A stretch of DNA of 64,000 bases from Selaginella tamariscina (taxonomy: Eukaryota > Streptophyta > Lycopodiopsida > Selaginellales > Selaginellaceae). A model generated the notes under the pieces. It worked only from the letters and a program-made list of their open reading frames with translations, searched no databases and had not been told where the DNA came from. Made by a program: the position numbers and the translations under genes. Positions 44,428 to 58,050 of this stretch are shown here, piece by piece; position 1 is the first letter of the stretch, and each line of letters starts with the position of its first letter. The DNA lies in contig PUQB01000238.1 in the NCBI GenBank assembly GCA_003024785.1, forward strand, positions 174,193 to 238,192. Reading direction: 5' to 3'.

Positions 44428-47324
44428 TATACATACCATTCGGCCAAGATAATTCTTCATGGTGTCATTAATCTGCGGGTGTGTAGGTGCTTGGAAATTG
44501 ATGAACTGCAGTATACGGGTTAGTAAGCAACAATACCATAAATAGTTTTTATGAAGAGTATAAATCAAGGGTAAATGTTCAAAAGACGAAGTTTGTGGTG
44601 TTGAAGTCGTAACAAAATAAACAAATCCGTCACAACACACACAGACACACATGCATGTTTGCGTGTCTATAGTAAGTGCTTACCGTATCCATTCTCACAA
44701 TGCGTCCTCCAAAACGACCTTTTGTTGCCAGTATCTTCTGTGCGTTCCTTAAAGCTTCACCTGATTCGAACGCAACTTGTCTGATACGGAAGGAAAACTT
44801 GGTTTAATTAGATGAATAACACTTCCAGATATATATTACGTTTCTCAACACGAACTATTAAGTATCTAATGAAGTTCATATATAGTTTTCATAGTATCTA
44901 TAACCGAACACTTACGCATATATAGGGTAAAACTTCTCATCGTAAGTGATATGAACGTGATCCTTCTGCACCCCCACCTCTGCAAAGTAATTCACTATGT
45001 CGCTCTTGAGTATCTGCCTTGGAAGATTATGCAGCCTGGCATATGTCTTCCCTGTCAAACAATAAAGAATTAAGCATGTGTTTGCAATGCGCAGCTTATA
45101 TTTCATTTTTAGAAATTACACGTAGGATCCAATATATACATAAACTACTAATAAAATAATGTTTATCTTCCTCATACAATAGCCTGTAAGCTATTTAATA
45201 TCAATAAATGAAACTGTGTCTATATATAGACAGAGAGATTATTTTATTTATTTATATAAGTGTGTGTAGATATACCACAGTATAGTTACAAGATAAATAG
45301 TTAAATAAGAACTTACTTTGCTGAGAGGTGCGAAATGACAACTGTGGTCTGGGCCTCGTCTGACGAGCATTCAAGTTCGTCTTCGAAAGCAAGTCCAGGA
45401 AGCTTTCACTGGAAGGAGGTGGTGCAGGTGGTGCCTTTGAAGTCTCGACTTCGAGCAGAGATTCAATCCCTTTCACAGGTTCCTCTACTGCTTGAGGTTC
45501 ACTATCCACGACCTTATATACAATATATTATGCATTTATAATAATAGTACAGAGTAGATATGTAATGTACCTTGTCCTCGTTATCTTCATTATCGTCATC
45601 AGCAACCTCACTGGAAGAAGGAGAAACCCCACTTCCGCCATAGCAGCTGCAGTTGCATCATATTCAGGCTGCTCCTCATCGTGTTCAGCACTTGCCATTG
45701 CTTCTGTATTGTGTTCTTCATGGGCCGTCTTAGCTTCAGAAGGTACAGTTTGCTCAATTTCGTCAGCACTAATCTCCTCAGTAACCTATAATATAATTCG
45801 TATAGATACACAGATATTTAAAATATAATATATGACTATATTAATTCACTTACCTCATGACCGCGACACTCTCAGCATCTATACTGCTCTCCACAAGCTG
45901 GAGCATCCGTTTCTACAGGTGCATGGGCGCTAGCTAGAACCTTTTCGGGAGTTTCTATAGTACTCTGCTCATGTACGGTATTCGGCTGAACAGTAGTCTC
46001 TTGCTGAACAAAGTTGGTTTGTTGAACAGATGCTGAACTTACGTCCTGTCCATAAGCTGCACCCTGCTGCCCATATGTGTATTCATGAGGAGCCACCTAA
46101 TTATGGCTCTCAATAAGTGTGTTTAGCGTACTGCTTTCGTGTATCATATATGTATGTTGTGTATAACATGGTTATCTTTTTACATATGCTATGTGTACCT
46201 GATTTTGCTGATACATGTAATTAGGGTGTTCATGTTGAGGAGCCTCAACAAATGTAGGAGGTGGCAGCTGAACAGGCTCCACGTATGGAGGGGGAGGGGG
46301 CTGAACAGGCTCCACGTATGGAGGAGGTGGGGGCTGAACAGGCTCCAAGTATGGAGGAGGTGGGGGCTGAACAGGCTCCACGTATCCAGGTGGAGGAGGG
46401 GGCGGTGGCTGTACAGGATACGCATATGGTGCAACTTGGTATGGGGGAACCCACGGATTATCACCTATGTATGGTCCATGAGCATGAGGATATGTAGGTG
46501 GTGGGGGCGGTGGTAATGGAGGCGGTGGTGGTGGTAAATGTACCTGCAAAAGATCATACTCAAAGTTACTATACGCTGTCCAGATTCATACACACACAAG
46601 AGATCCATGTCTCTTTATATCTTTATACATATATAACATACACCACTATTGCATTGCTAATAGAATGGCAGATGTTTATACCACAATTATATGCTCTCTC
46701 TCTCTCATTGATATTTGCATTTTACATGAATAGCATGTTTATATGTTCTAGAACCATATGCATTAGATGATATTTGAAGAACTGCAAAGTTTGATTACCG
46801 GTGGAGGCGGTGGTACATAACCATATTCTGGATACTGCCCATAAGCATTCGCAGCATAATGCGATGCCTGATACCTGTTATTAAACCAGTTATTCTCCTA
46901 CATATATGTATGTGTGTAATGCATCAGTATTTAACGTTAAAGTATACCCATTGTAATCAACGAATCCTCCCTGTGTAACAACCGGCACAAATCCGTCATT
47001 AGGGGCACGACCATAGTTCTGATGATCTACAAAGCCGCCCTGGGTAGGTGGAATAGGGGGAGTTCCTCCTGCTCCTGGAAAGCTTTCTACAAACCCTCCC
47101 TGTGTAGGAGGCGCCCAGGAAGTCTGGCCTTCTTGATTTGTCTCCTCTACGAACACATTGTTGCTGTTGCCTGGAACAAACCTTCCATCACCGCTACTGC
47201 TATGGCTCCTCTTGCTGAATCCTGTCAATGCGGCTCCCGCCGCCGCAATGTAGGATGGCGATGGAATTCCCCCGCCCCTCAGCCCGATCTGTATCTTCTT
47301 CCCTAGATTGATCATCCCCGCCAT
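43980..47324 (-). CDS. RRM-containing, proline-rich RNA-binding protein
   Basis: The minus-strand ATG at 47324 begins MAGMINLGKKIQIGLRGG, a basic N-terminus that could be a mitochondrial presequence. Then come three PPTQGGFV-type repeats (about 46990-47115) and a long proline-rich section with PPPPYVEPVQ repeats (46250-46400) and poly-proline runs (46500-46540). An acidic/glutamine segment follows, then the C-terminal RNA-binding part: TYARLHNLPRQILKSDIVNY and VAFESGEALRNAQKILATKG (first RRM), then MLHLPPEGRVEDVERFFDGYGYDP and ARFPKEGNRPVRRAAIGFFS (second RRM-like), ending at a TGA at 43980-43982. It resembles plant RRM proteins of unknown target. It starts 125 bp from the PPR gene on the opposite strand. 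Confidence 0.75.
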
Positions 47325-47449
47325 AGCCAGGAGCTCTAGAACCCTAAACCTCCCATATTTTTCTTAAACCCTAAACAGAGTACCAGGGTAACCTAAAACA
47401 GAGAAATGGCGGGGATTTTAAATTTGAATTTCATCCCTAAACGAAGAAG
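47325..47449. promoter_or_regulatory. Compact bidirectional promoter with telo-box
   Basis: Only 125 bp separate the start codons of the RRM gene (-) and the PPR gene (+). The stretch holds AAACCCTAA (47366-47374) and a second aaccctaaa near 47340, both plant telo-box type. Confidence 0.6.
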
Positions 47450-49214
47450 ATGATTTTCAAGAGATGGCAGCATTCAGGAGCACAGGGCGTATTCAAGCAA
47501 GCATTAGATCAAGATGCACTTGCAACCCTCATACGATCATGCGGAAATGGCAAAGATCTTCGCAAGGGTAAGCTCGCACACGGATTCCTGGTCACCGGCG
47601 AGCACAGACACAACCGATACCTCACAAATCTCGTTGTACAAATGTATGGGAAATGCGGAAGTACTGAAGATGCTCACAACGCCTTCGAGGAGATAAGGCA
47701 TCCCAATGTCTTCTCCTGGAATATCCTCCTCGCAGCATATACCCAGAATGGGAATATCTCCAGAGCGAAAACATTCTTCGAGTCCATGCCGAGAAAGAAC
47801 GTGGTTTCCTGGACGACGATGATACAAGCATATATAAATAATGAGGACCTCGACAATGCAAGGGAGCTCTTCGAAAACATGACAGACAGAAATGTAGTAT
47901 CGTGGAATACGATGATCACTGCATATGCCCAGAAAGGGCATCTGCGTGATGCTAAGGGGATGTTTGAGAGGGTACCGAACAAGGACTTGATCTCATGGAA
48001 CGTAATGATCCAGGGATATGCCCAGAACGGGCACATGTACACAGCACGTCTCATGTTTGAGAGATTGCCAGAGCGGAACGTGGTATCGTGGAACATGATG
48101 TTGTCTCTTATTGCAGCTCATGCCGAGGAAGGCTACCTGCAAGAAATGCAGATGTTGTTCGATGGGATGCCAGAGAAGAACATACTTTCATGGAACCCGT
48201 TGATACTTGCATATGCACAGAACGGGAGAGTCGAGGAAGGCGCAAACTTGTTCGACAGCATGCCGGAGAGGGACATTACATCGTGGAACATCATGGTTCA
48301 GGGGTACTCAGAGAATGGGCAAGTCGACGAGGCCGAGTACGTGTTCCAGAGAATGCCGCAGCACGACGTTGTGTCCTCGACTGTGGTGGTGTTTGGGTAC
48401 GCACAGAACAACAAGACGAAGAAAGCCATCGAGCTTTTCAAGTCTATGCAGGAGCGGAACTCGATCACATGGAACGCGATGATACAGGCGTACGCAGAGA
48501 AGGGGAAGATACCCGAAGCGATGGATGTGTACAAGAGGATGCCGGAGTGGAATATAGTATCGTGGAATGTGATGATTCCGGCATATGCCCATTGTGGGCA
48601 TCTGGATATGGCCAGGAAAGCTTTCGAAGACATGCCTGTGCACGACATAGCCTCGTGGACTGCCATCGTCAAGGCGTATGGACATACCGGACATGGAAAC
48701 GAAGCACTTGAGATGTTCTGGAAGATGGTGTTGGAAGGGGTTGAACCGAACGAGATCTCGTTCATCAACGTGCTCTCGCGTGCAGTCACGCAGGGTTTCT
48801 CAAGCAAGGAGCTACGTGTTTCCATTCTTTACAAACGGATTATCACATTAAACCAATGAAGGAGCACTTCTGTGCGGTTATCGACCTGCTTGCTAGGACC
48901 GGGTGTATCGAGAAGGCGGAGGAACTTATACACGAGATGCCACACGACGCAGATACGTTTGCGTGGGGCGCACTCTTGGCAGCGTGCAAGATGCAGAGGA
49001 CGTTGTTCGTGGGGAGAATGCGGCCAAGGAGATGTTTGTGCTCGATCCTGAGAATGCAGCTCCTTACCAGCTCCTTGAGGATATGTATGTCAACAAGGAG
49101 AGTAGAACGAGGAAGAAACACGTAAGAAGAAGTAAAGGTACAGATGGGAAGCAAGGGGCTGTGGTCGTTAGGAAACCTGCGAAGACTAAAGGGGTCGTCA
49201 TCGCTACTTGCTAA
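47450..49214 (+). CDS. PPR protein (organelle RNA-binding), intron-less
   Basis: Pentatricopeptide proteins bind organelle RNA and act in editing, processing or splicing. After LIRSCGNGKDLRKGKLAHGF come at least 11 tandem units of about 31 residues, with signatures such as NVFSWNILLAAYTQNG, NVVSWNTMITAYAQKG, NILSWNPLILAYAQNG and DIASWTAIVKAYGHTG. It ends in an E-like motif (MPHDADTFAWGALLAACKMQ) and a basic tail without a DYW domain. The unit style resembles lycophyte PPRs. Single-base losses near 48783 (tcgcg for tcggcg) and 49003 (gagg for gaggg) break the frame. Both sites are intact in the partial copy at 58 kb, so consensus error or recent damage is likely. Codon 469 would otherwise be the end. 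Confidence 0.85.
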
Positions 49215-49632
49215 CATAACTTGACTGTAAACACACACGGAGTGCATATATAGACACAGAAGTCCCGTAGTATGAAGTATAATGCAATATAATATAGTTA
49301 TATAAAAACTTATAGCATTTACTAATATTTTCTTATTCATAATTTTGATTATTATTATATTGTAATATATAAGAACAAATCATAAAAGTTGATTGATTTT
49401 TATAAACTATGTTTGGTTCGTACATATGTTTATGTTTATAGATGTGTATGCATGTATGTATAGTGATGTATTTTCAACAATGCATATTTGTATACACGCG
49501 TCGAACTATATTTGGACCATAAAGGTTTATTAAAAAAAGGTTAAAAGCTCCATTTAAAAGGAATAAGAAGTAGAAAGGGTCAGATCTTGATGAAGAAGAG
49601 AAAAGAGAAGAAGAAGCGAACATAGGAGAGTT
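49215..49632. other. Spacer between PPR and F-box-like genes
   Basis: It is AT-rich and is repeated downstream at 58662-59233 and, in part, near 57400-57600. An upstream purine run (gatgaagaagagaaaagagaag) precedes the next gene. No gene seen. Confidence 0.6.
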
Positions 49633-50743
49633 ATGAAGACATTACCACATGAGATAAGGCAGAATATATTAGACAGGTTAGATCCAATAGAATTACATAG
49701 CTCTTATTTCTTCTACGGTGTACCCAATCACAACGAGATGGTGAAGAAACATCTAGACAATCGCTGGTATGGAATGGCACACAGATGCTAAATGATATAA
49801 AGAGCGACGTAGAGACTTACCAATGGTTATACTTGAGACGCCCTTGAATAACAAATCAATACCCGAGTATGGTGACTCTCACTATGTAATACTTACAAAA
49901 GCTATGGAGAAGATGAAGGAGTTAGGCTTCCACGTAGTATGGAGTTGTTTGAGAAGTATCTTACATAATTACGACCATGCAACTACTGTGGAACTTTATA
50001 AGGACATGGTTAGAGAGTGCAATGGTACAGTCAAGCCCGAAGTGTATAGGGCAGTTTTGAATGTTATGATTGATAGGGATATACAGGAAGCTATTAAGAT
50101 TGCAATGTCCCTCCTTAGTAAGGGTATTCAATTTGATATGTCTTCTCTTGTTAGAGAGCTTGTACACAAGGACAGAATAAAAGATGTTGAGCGTATTCTA
50201 GAGGTTAGTAAGGGTATTCAATTTGATATGTCTTATCTTGTTAGAGAGCTTGTACGGAAGGACAAAATAAAAGATGTTGAGCGTATTCTAGAGGCTTTTG
50301 GTGAATGTGAGCCAGTGTTTATTGAGACATTAGTCAAGCTCAGTTCCAAGGTCGAAGCGTGGGAATGCGCATACAACCTTGTGTACGAAAACGCAAAGTT
50401 AAGATCGCCCAAAACAGATCAGCTTTTAAAGGCATTTGTGAGCAGCATTTGGGACAGAAAAAAGTCCTTATTATTAAGCTTATCAGCAGTTTATCATAAT
50501 AAGGATACGTGGGAGCTTCATAACAAGGATATGTGGCAGCTGCACATGTTGGAAAAGTGCTTTGAAATTGTGACGATTATTGGAAAGGTGCCTGACAAGG
50601 ATACATGTGTTGCAATCACATGTGCACTACAAAAATGTGGTAAGGAAGAAGAGGCTATGTTCATGTTCCAGCGTGGGGTATGCGAGCCGGGTATTAAGAG
50701 TTATAACGATTTAAAAGAATGGGTGCGTCGCAGTTTCTGTTGA
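49633..50743 (+). CDS. F-box-like helical-repeat protein, copy A
   Basis: The family is not recognised. The ATG at 49633 begins MKTLPHEIRQNILDRLDPIE, close to an F-box helix pattern (LPxE..ILxxL). The rest (306-residue frame from 49823) is helical and looks like diverged PPR/TPR repeats: MKELGF..., YKDMVRECNGTVKPEVYRAV, AIKIAMSLLSKGIQF, DTCVAITCALQKCGKEEEAM. Relative to copy B, single bases are missing near 49787 (cacagatg for cacaggatg) and 49822, cutting the F-box part from the repeats. It also carries a 90-bp in-frame tandem duplication (50117-50206, 50207-50296) absent in copy B. An F-box would link substrates to an SCF ubiquitin ligase; that role is inference. Confidence 0.6.
50117..50296 (+). 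repeat. 90-bp tandem duplication inside copy A
   Basis: Two 90-bp units start agtaagggtattcaatttg at 50117 and 50207. Each encodes one 30-residue unit (SKGIQFDMS...KDVERILE). Copy B has a single unit. Confidence 0.95.
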
Positions 50744-52978
50744 GAAAGGGTCTCGTTCGAGTTTATTTTCGTGAATTTAAGATAATCTTTTATAAAGTTT
50801 AATGATTTATAAATAAAATACTATATTATGTTATTATAAACAAATAAGACATTAAAGCATGTTCAAAATAATATTAATGAATTCATTAGTGAATTTAGTG
50901 TTTCATTAGCAAAGTTATTATTATTAATATATTTTAATTTCAACATGTAAGGTAACTATAATAAATATGTAAGCAACTGTTCAATAATAAATTGCCACAT
51001 CATAATAAATAAACTGTCTTTATTATAAAATTAGCCACGTCGAAAATATCTTTAGTAATTGTCATCCTATATATATACACACACTTATATTAGTTATATT
51101 TAAATATGAAAATCTCATTATTATGTACAAAATTTAAATTTATAATTTACAAATTCAATTTTAAAATTAATAATGCTGTAATATATATAATTTAATGTAT
51201 TTAATATAATATTTTAAAATTAAACTATATAGCATAAAATTTCAAAATAAAATCATGTCTAACTATAATAGTTAAATGGTGCTTTTAATTAGTTATACAA
51301 CAATAATTACATTTTCAGATATCTGTATATTACGCAATTATTTTGTGTTTAAAATTAAAAATACAATAAAGAAACTGCATTCTCGTGTTTTAACTATAAT
51401 TCATAAACGTGTGTCTTACATTGCATTCACCTCTATGTTCGTTCGTACGTTTGTATATATAGTGACTGTCGGAGTTTGATATATATATATATATATATAC
51501 CATAGTATATCATAACATGTGCGAGTGTATCGTAATATGTACATGCAGGATTCACAAGACCATATATATGCACGATAGCATACGATTATTGAATCTATGA
51601 ACTAAACTGTACTGTTTTTTATCAAATAACATGCACACACACACACATGCATCCCATGTTTATGTTTTTTAATGTTTATACTACATTCAGAAAAAAATTA
51701 TAATTTGGTCATTCGGACAATATTGAAACGCTGCTCTCTACACCCGTATATAATTGTGAACTTATAGGCCATTATTGTGTGTGCTGGACATTTGTTGTTT
51801 ATGTATACCCATGCATATGCTACACGTGTATATGATGTATTTATATAGACATGGTATTTATATTTATACATGCAGAATGCAATATAGCAGAATATATGTA
51901 TATATAAACATCTGTATGTCTAATCATAGTTAATTAAGCTAATTATTTTAATGATTTTTAAACATTTAAAACATATAAATTAAAAAGACCTTCTCAGTTA
52001 ATGCATTTCATCTATATATACATGATCTGGTACATATAAGTTTCCTGGTTTTTTAATATTTTCTAATTAAGTAAGTTTTAATTAATTACCACTCGGTTGA
52101 CGGTGATTTATACACACGTGGAGATGACCTGGCATGTGCCTCAACTTTTCCATTGGAGACACATAAGCGTCCTTTGTTTGTGAAAATAATAAAATGTTTG
52201 ACATTCAGATCTGACTATAACTTTTCTAAATTAGGATTGATTCCATGACACTTTGCATTCTCATTATATAATCCAATCTTTGTTATGTATCCTTCTTCAC
52301 AATTTTCCTTTGCATTTTAACTTTTTCATCTACATTGTTTAAAGGTGTTGTAATATTTTAGCTAGTTTGAGACCTCTTGAACACTGTGCAATATATGTAA
52401 TTCAATTTATATAAATTATTTATCAAAATTAGAGTCACCAATTTTTTCTTAAGTTGCTTTATTTGTTTGTCAATTACTTATTCTTTAATTTAATAACAAC
52501 TTCTTGAGCTTCTTTCACCAACAATACAACATCTTTTGAGGTTTTTGATGTCATGTTTAATAAAGAGGTTAATTGATGAAAATCAAGCTTGGTAGCTTAT
52601 ACAATGTTAAGTTTCTTCCATCTCAGTTCTTAATACTGCTTCCATATGGATCTCTTTATTTGGCGAGGTTAACATTGGCACAAAAGATTATTGCTATAGA
52701 GTTCCCTATATTAAATATAGTTAAACATTGTTTTAATATATTATACTCTTGCAAATTATGCCGGCTTGAATGATGTTTTCTCACCACCCACCATGCAAAC
52801 CATGTGTGGAATTTACATATGTATTTCTTTGCTACATTAACAGTGAACCAAAATCTTATAAGTTCATCATTTAATCTTTGTTATTCCTTCAGGCATCCAG
52901 TATCTGTTAATTTTGACATAATGTTGTTTGCATATATGATACAGGAGGGTGAGCATATATATACATGACATAGACACC

Positions 52979-53023
<45 letters not shown>

Positions 53024-54060
53024 GGAGCTTAGCATATTCAAAACAAGTTAAGAATACCTTGTGTGCATATCTATTTAAATAACATGCATGTGTGCGTGTA
53101 AAGACATAGTTAAGCTATATACACATATATGTGTAGCAGAACATGTATATATGTGTGTATGTGTGTTTAATTATGTAATTTATATATACATGTGTGCACA
53201 ACAAAGACAAAAAGAGTTGTCTTTAACAGAGAGTTATGTGCATTATATATATGAGACTCAAACAAGTTAACACAGCATAATCAAGATTTACTAGCTAATA
53301 ATGCAAAAGAAATGTAATTTTCCAATTTGTCCTCGTGTTCCTAATTTATTTGATGTTGTCCAAGTTACTGCAGATGAAAAAGTTATTTAACTTGTCCATA
53401 TTAAATTATTTTGATTTTTTTATTATATGTTTAGCTTAATTTTAAAACTATATATGGTGTCCTTGGTGTCAAGGACTAAGTAATTGTAAGTAATAGGAGG
53501 TCTTAACATTTTTGTTTAATTGTTTGCACTAGTTGAAATTATTTTTTTAAGAAACATTTTGCATTCTTACATGATTGCTTTAATGTTTCTTAAGTGTCAA
53601 ATAGTGTTCTTGATACTTTTCAGTTACCGTTTAGAACAAATTTGATAACAAGGAAATTGTAACTCTACTAAACCGGGATTCAGTTTTTATTTATGCAATC
53701 AATCTAGTACATCCACGCATGTGTTTAAACTTAGATGTTCAATTGCTCAGTGATCCCTATGCCCACTTTATTTTAAAATGTCCTTAGAAACAATGAAGGG
53801 CATTAGGTAAGGAAGCTATTAAAAAGAGTATGAAAAGTTGTAAGTCGTGGTGTTATTTAAGAGTCACTCTTGATAAACATATTGTTGTTTCACTTATAAA
53901 GCAATTGTTTTGTCTTCTATCTCAAAAAGACAATCTGAACACAATTACCATATTATAATATTATAAATGTAGTTGTGAAATGTTTATTCTTCAATCACAT
54001 TTCCAAGAATTGAATACACCCTCTGCAGGTCTTAACAATGGATGTGAAGAAGGACGTGTT
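50744..54060. other. AT-rich non-coding part of copy A
   Basis: No supported gene. 52232-53300 is the block found inverted in copy B; it includes a 38-bp (ta)n run near 52982-53020. Short frames (for example 52573-52773) have no recognised motif. Confidence 0.6.
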
Positions 54061-56780
54061 CATTCACCACCCTAGATTTTTTTAGTACAAGGTTCACGTA
54101 TGTTCTTCCATGTAGTTGTAGGATGTTAAAAAACTTTTTTCACATATTTTATGTAAAAAAGGAAATATATTTATCAACTCCACCTTATCAACAAAAAAAA
54201 ATAATTAATTTCTCTTTCTCCATATGTACAAATTAAAATAGGGTTATCTTTAATGGCGAGAATAAAATTTAAGTATAACACCCTAAACAAACTGCACATC
54301 ACAACATCATAAAAAATGAATATTAATATGTATGTTAGTGTGTTTAAGTGTGTCGTATTTTTGTGGAACTATACAAATGCTAATGTTAATTTGTAGTGTG
54401 CAAATTAGCTCTCTCTTGTATAATTTTAATTAAATATACATCACCTTATTTATAGAAAACATAAGCTTAGCCACTTGACTTTTCTTTTATATTTAGAATA
54501 TAGCATTAATTTATATTAACCATTCATTTCATTGTTAAAGTAAAATAGTGGATGTATTATTTAAAATCAATTCCAACTAAGAAATTTATGATATTTATTT
54601 AAATATTAAAAGCAACAGTGTATGTTCTAAGTCAATGTAGCCCTCATGTATTATAGTGTCAACATCACTGACATTCAATATTCCTTCACTCGATAACATT
54701 CACAATTTGGGAAGCAACCCAAGGAGATTACACTGAGCCAAATTTAAAAGAATAAGTTTTGCCATTATACAAAATGACCCTAACTTTGAAGATGCTGATG
54801 CATCCCAATGATCACCTTGAGGCATTAGTAAAGAGACACATAGAGAGGCAAGAGGAGCATGAGAATGTTTTATCAAGTTGGATTGCATGCACTACTCCAT
54901 TGCATCAGGGTCAAACTTGAAGAAAGTTAATGTAGGAAAGCTCTATATATTCATAAGAGGCTTGTTAAGTTCGTGCAAATGAGGACTATTGCAAGATTGT
55001 CTTTGCCAGTCCTTATTGCTAATGGATTTGCTTCCCCTTATTTTGAAGAAGCTGTACAAAGAGTGGCTGTGTACTCAAAGTTTAGCATTGAAGCAACAAG
55101 TAAAGGAGCTTGAAGAGGCTATTTTTGCCACCAAACTTCATGCTTACTCATGCTGGGGTATGTCCTCAAATAACTAGGAGAGGACACTAGTGACATCAAA
55201 AAAACATCATAATTATTCTCTTGGTTAGTTGGCCAAAACTCCTTCAACGAGGATGCCAATAACAAAGAATGTCATTGTAAAAACTCAAAGTTCTGGCTAG
55301 TTCGAGTGTCCAAGGCAGGGTATGTGGAGGCACCATCCATTGTGAGTGAATTTATACATGCTAAGAATATATGAATTTGTCATGGTGTAAGCTCCAACTT
55401 TTTAATGTGAAAAGATCTTGTTCAATTGATCAATTTGTCCTTTGGGAGCGATGTTAGTCCTAGCAAATAGATGTTTATATACACAAACACACACAAATAC
55501 ACTTGTACTAGCATAATCATGGCAAGTAATAAAAGATTACAAATTGGTAACATTTAAAAGGAACGAGAGATTCAATCCCCCAACCCCATGCCCAATATAA
55601 CTTAGAGATATGCTCAAGAGGTGGGAAGCAAATAGTGCTTGTAAACAATACAATTGAGATAGGTAGATTAACAAGGGGAGCATATAAGTTAATTTCCATA
55701 TAAACATTTTTCACAACTTCATAGTTAATGACATCTATCATCCGAAGGGATGTGTGATGGACTTACACATGATTACTTGTGAAAGTTATGTGTTTTATTA
55801 ATAATACCTTAGGGATATGGAGATAAACATTGCTATGGAATCAAGTAGAGTGACAGAAGCTAGCATATGTTTTAGCACACTGCACATTTGTGTAGAGTAT
55901 CCTTGAGAAGCAATTGATAGTTTTTGTTGTTGAAGTTAAAGCATATCGAAAGCAGTTTGAGGAATATGTTATAAGTGCAGTAATCATGGTAATTTATATA
56001 TTAATTTATTATGTTACTTCTTATGGCAATGCGGGTTTGTAGGGACTTCGACTTACTAAAACTATAACTTTTAAACACGTTTAATCCATATATAGTTCAC
56101 TTTGTTAGTAATCACTTTGTAAATTCTATACAGTGTGAAATAATAACAATTAGATATTTTACTAAATGTTTAATACAATGTAAGGACCATGTCATGGCCA
56201 TGCTATATATAATTGTGATTTCATTTTTATATACACATTATCATTTTAAATGACACATTGTTGTTCTTTTTATAAATTTAGATTTTATCTAATTCATTTA
56301 TTACGTTTGAACCAATGTGTTAATGACAAAAGTATGCAACAAAATCTCAAAAACAAATATATAATATATACACAATTTTTCCACACACAAAAACAAATGT
56401 AGGAAATATATATGTATATATATCTTTCCATATCTATATTTTACATTGTTACACGATTGCTTTAATGTTTCTCAAGTGTCTATCGATGTCATGAAGTGAA
56501 ATTGAACCATCGTAAACACATTTAAGTTGTCCACCCCTTCATATACAGATCTTCACTAATTAAATCCATGTATCATTTATATATCTTTATATTCTATTCG
56601 TGTCTTTCTGTAAGATTTTAAAATATATTTTAGAGTTTAAATATGTTTTGGATATATATACCATATCATTATACTTATAAAAAGATTATGACTAAATTTG
56701 TTTAAAATAACAATAAATTTCATTCCAAACTAATGAATTCATAAAGTATTAAATTCATGGCATTAAATATTTATATTAAA
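54061..56780. other. Unduplicated AT-rich spacer
   Basis: There is no supported gene. Around 54990-55170 a frame reading LPVLIANGFASPYFEEAVQ could be a worn transposase fragment, but this is too weak to call. The rest is AT-rich. Confidence 0.4.
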
Positions 56781-57602
56781 ATCAGTTTATAAGTTATAAT
56801 ATATTTCTATTTTTAATATTTAAATTGGCAGTGGAATTTATATTTAAGTATAAAAAACCACTATTGTTTTTTAAATTAAAATTAAAAATTTAAACTTTAT
56901 AATTTATAAACTTAATTTTAAAATTAATAATGTGATTTAAACCATAATATATATAATCTAATGTATTTAAAAATATTTTAAATTAAATTAAGTAACATTT
57001 AAATTTTTAAAAAAATTAACATTAAAACGTAAAGATGTGATTCATAAATATAAAATCACCTACTGTGTTAAGAAGTAATAGGTAAATGGTGCTTTTAATT
57101 AGTTATCTTTATGAATATAAAATAATGATATTATGTTCTCGTATGTTTATCCTAAATTGTCCACGTATACAAAGTTAATAATTAGAAGAATATTTAGTTT
57201 TAACAACATCTGTAATTGTGTAATATACAATACAATAAAGAAACTGCACTCTTGTGTTTTAACTATAATTCATATACATGTGTATGTTACACGCTCTAAG
57301 TGTATGTTCGTGTATGTTTGTATATATATATTAACTGTCGGAATTTGATGTATGTTATATTTCTTTAGAACTTGCACGTGACGTATATGGATATATAGAG
57401 AGAGCTTTGGAGATAACATATACATATACATTATATACGATAATGTTTTGATTATTGAAAGTTTATATATATTGTAATATATAGGTATGTTTTGGAATTA
57501 TATACCATGAATTAAGAATAAATCATAAAAGTTGATTGATTTTTAAAATATATTTTAATTTCAGGTTCGTACATATGTTTATGTTTATAGATGTGTTTTT
57601 GC

Positions 57603-57669
<67 letters not shown>

Positions 57670-58050
57670 CGTATATTGTTTATTTGTATATGTGTATAGT
57701 GATGTATTTTCATGTATATATATGGACACAAGATTATATATGTAATTGTACGTTTTTGTGTATTTAAAATTTATATTTGTACATGTATATATGTAAAGAA
57801 ACATATGCACACACAATGCACATGTAGGAGTATACATGGCTGTTTGTATGCATATTTGTATATGTTGTATCAAATTTGAGAGAGAGAGGAGAGAGATTTA
57901 TTATATATAACATATTTTATTTACTAGCTTTGAACACTATATATATGTGTACACAGACACAAGTAGTTTTAGCTATATATGTATATAATGTGGATATTAA
58001 CATGTGAATATTCACCGTTTTCTTCTTAATTATATAATTGGAAAATCCTG
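56780..58050. repeat. Third, decayed copy of duplicated non-coding sequence
   Basis: 56990-57350 (for example caataaagaaactgca..., ttaactataattcata) matches downstream sequence of both gene copies (51240-51480; 60840-61135). 57500-57590 (aaatcataaaagttgattgattttt, ggttcgtacatatg) matches the spacer at 49376-49440 and 58855-58920. No gene remains between the two pieces. A (ta)n(ga)n run lies at 57606-57666. Confidence 0.7.

Larger units (their letters stand above)
48619..54060. repeat. Segmental duplication, copy A
   Basis: It matches 58071-64000 collinearly: PPR 3' end, spacer, F-box-like gene, downstream AT-rich sequence. The exception is 52232-53300, which is inverted in the other copy. 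The match appears to run to and beyond the window end. Confidence 0.9.

Noticed and set aside
48298..48825. Long frames antisense and off-frame to the PPR gene
   Set aside because: They mirror the tandem PPR repeats; the + frame carries the family signatures.
54989..55177. Possible hAT-like transposase fragment (ANGFASPYFEEAV)
   Set aside because: Single short similarity from memory, with no second motif or terminal repeats.
57523..57873. Minus-strand 116-residue frame rich in Ser-Leu and Tyr-Ile repeats
   Set aside because: It is read through a (ta)n(ga)n microsatellite; repeat artefact with no motif.
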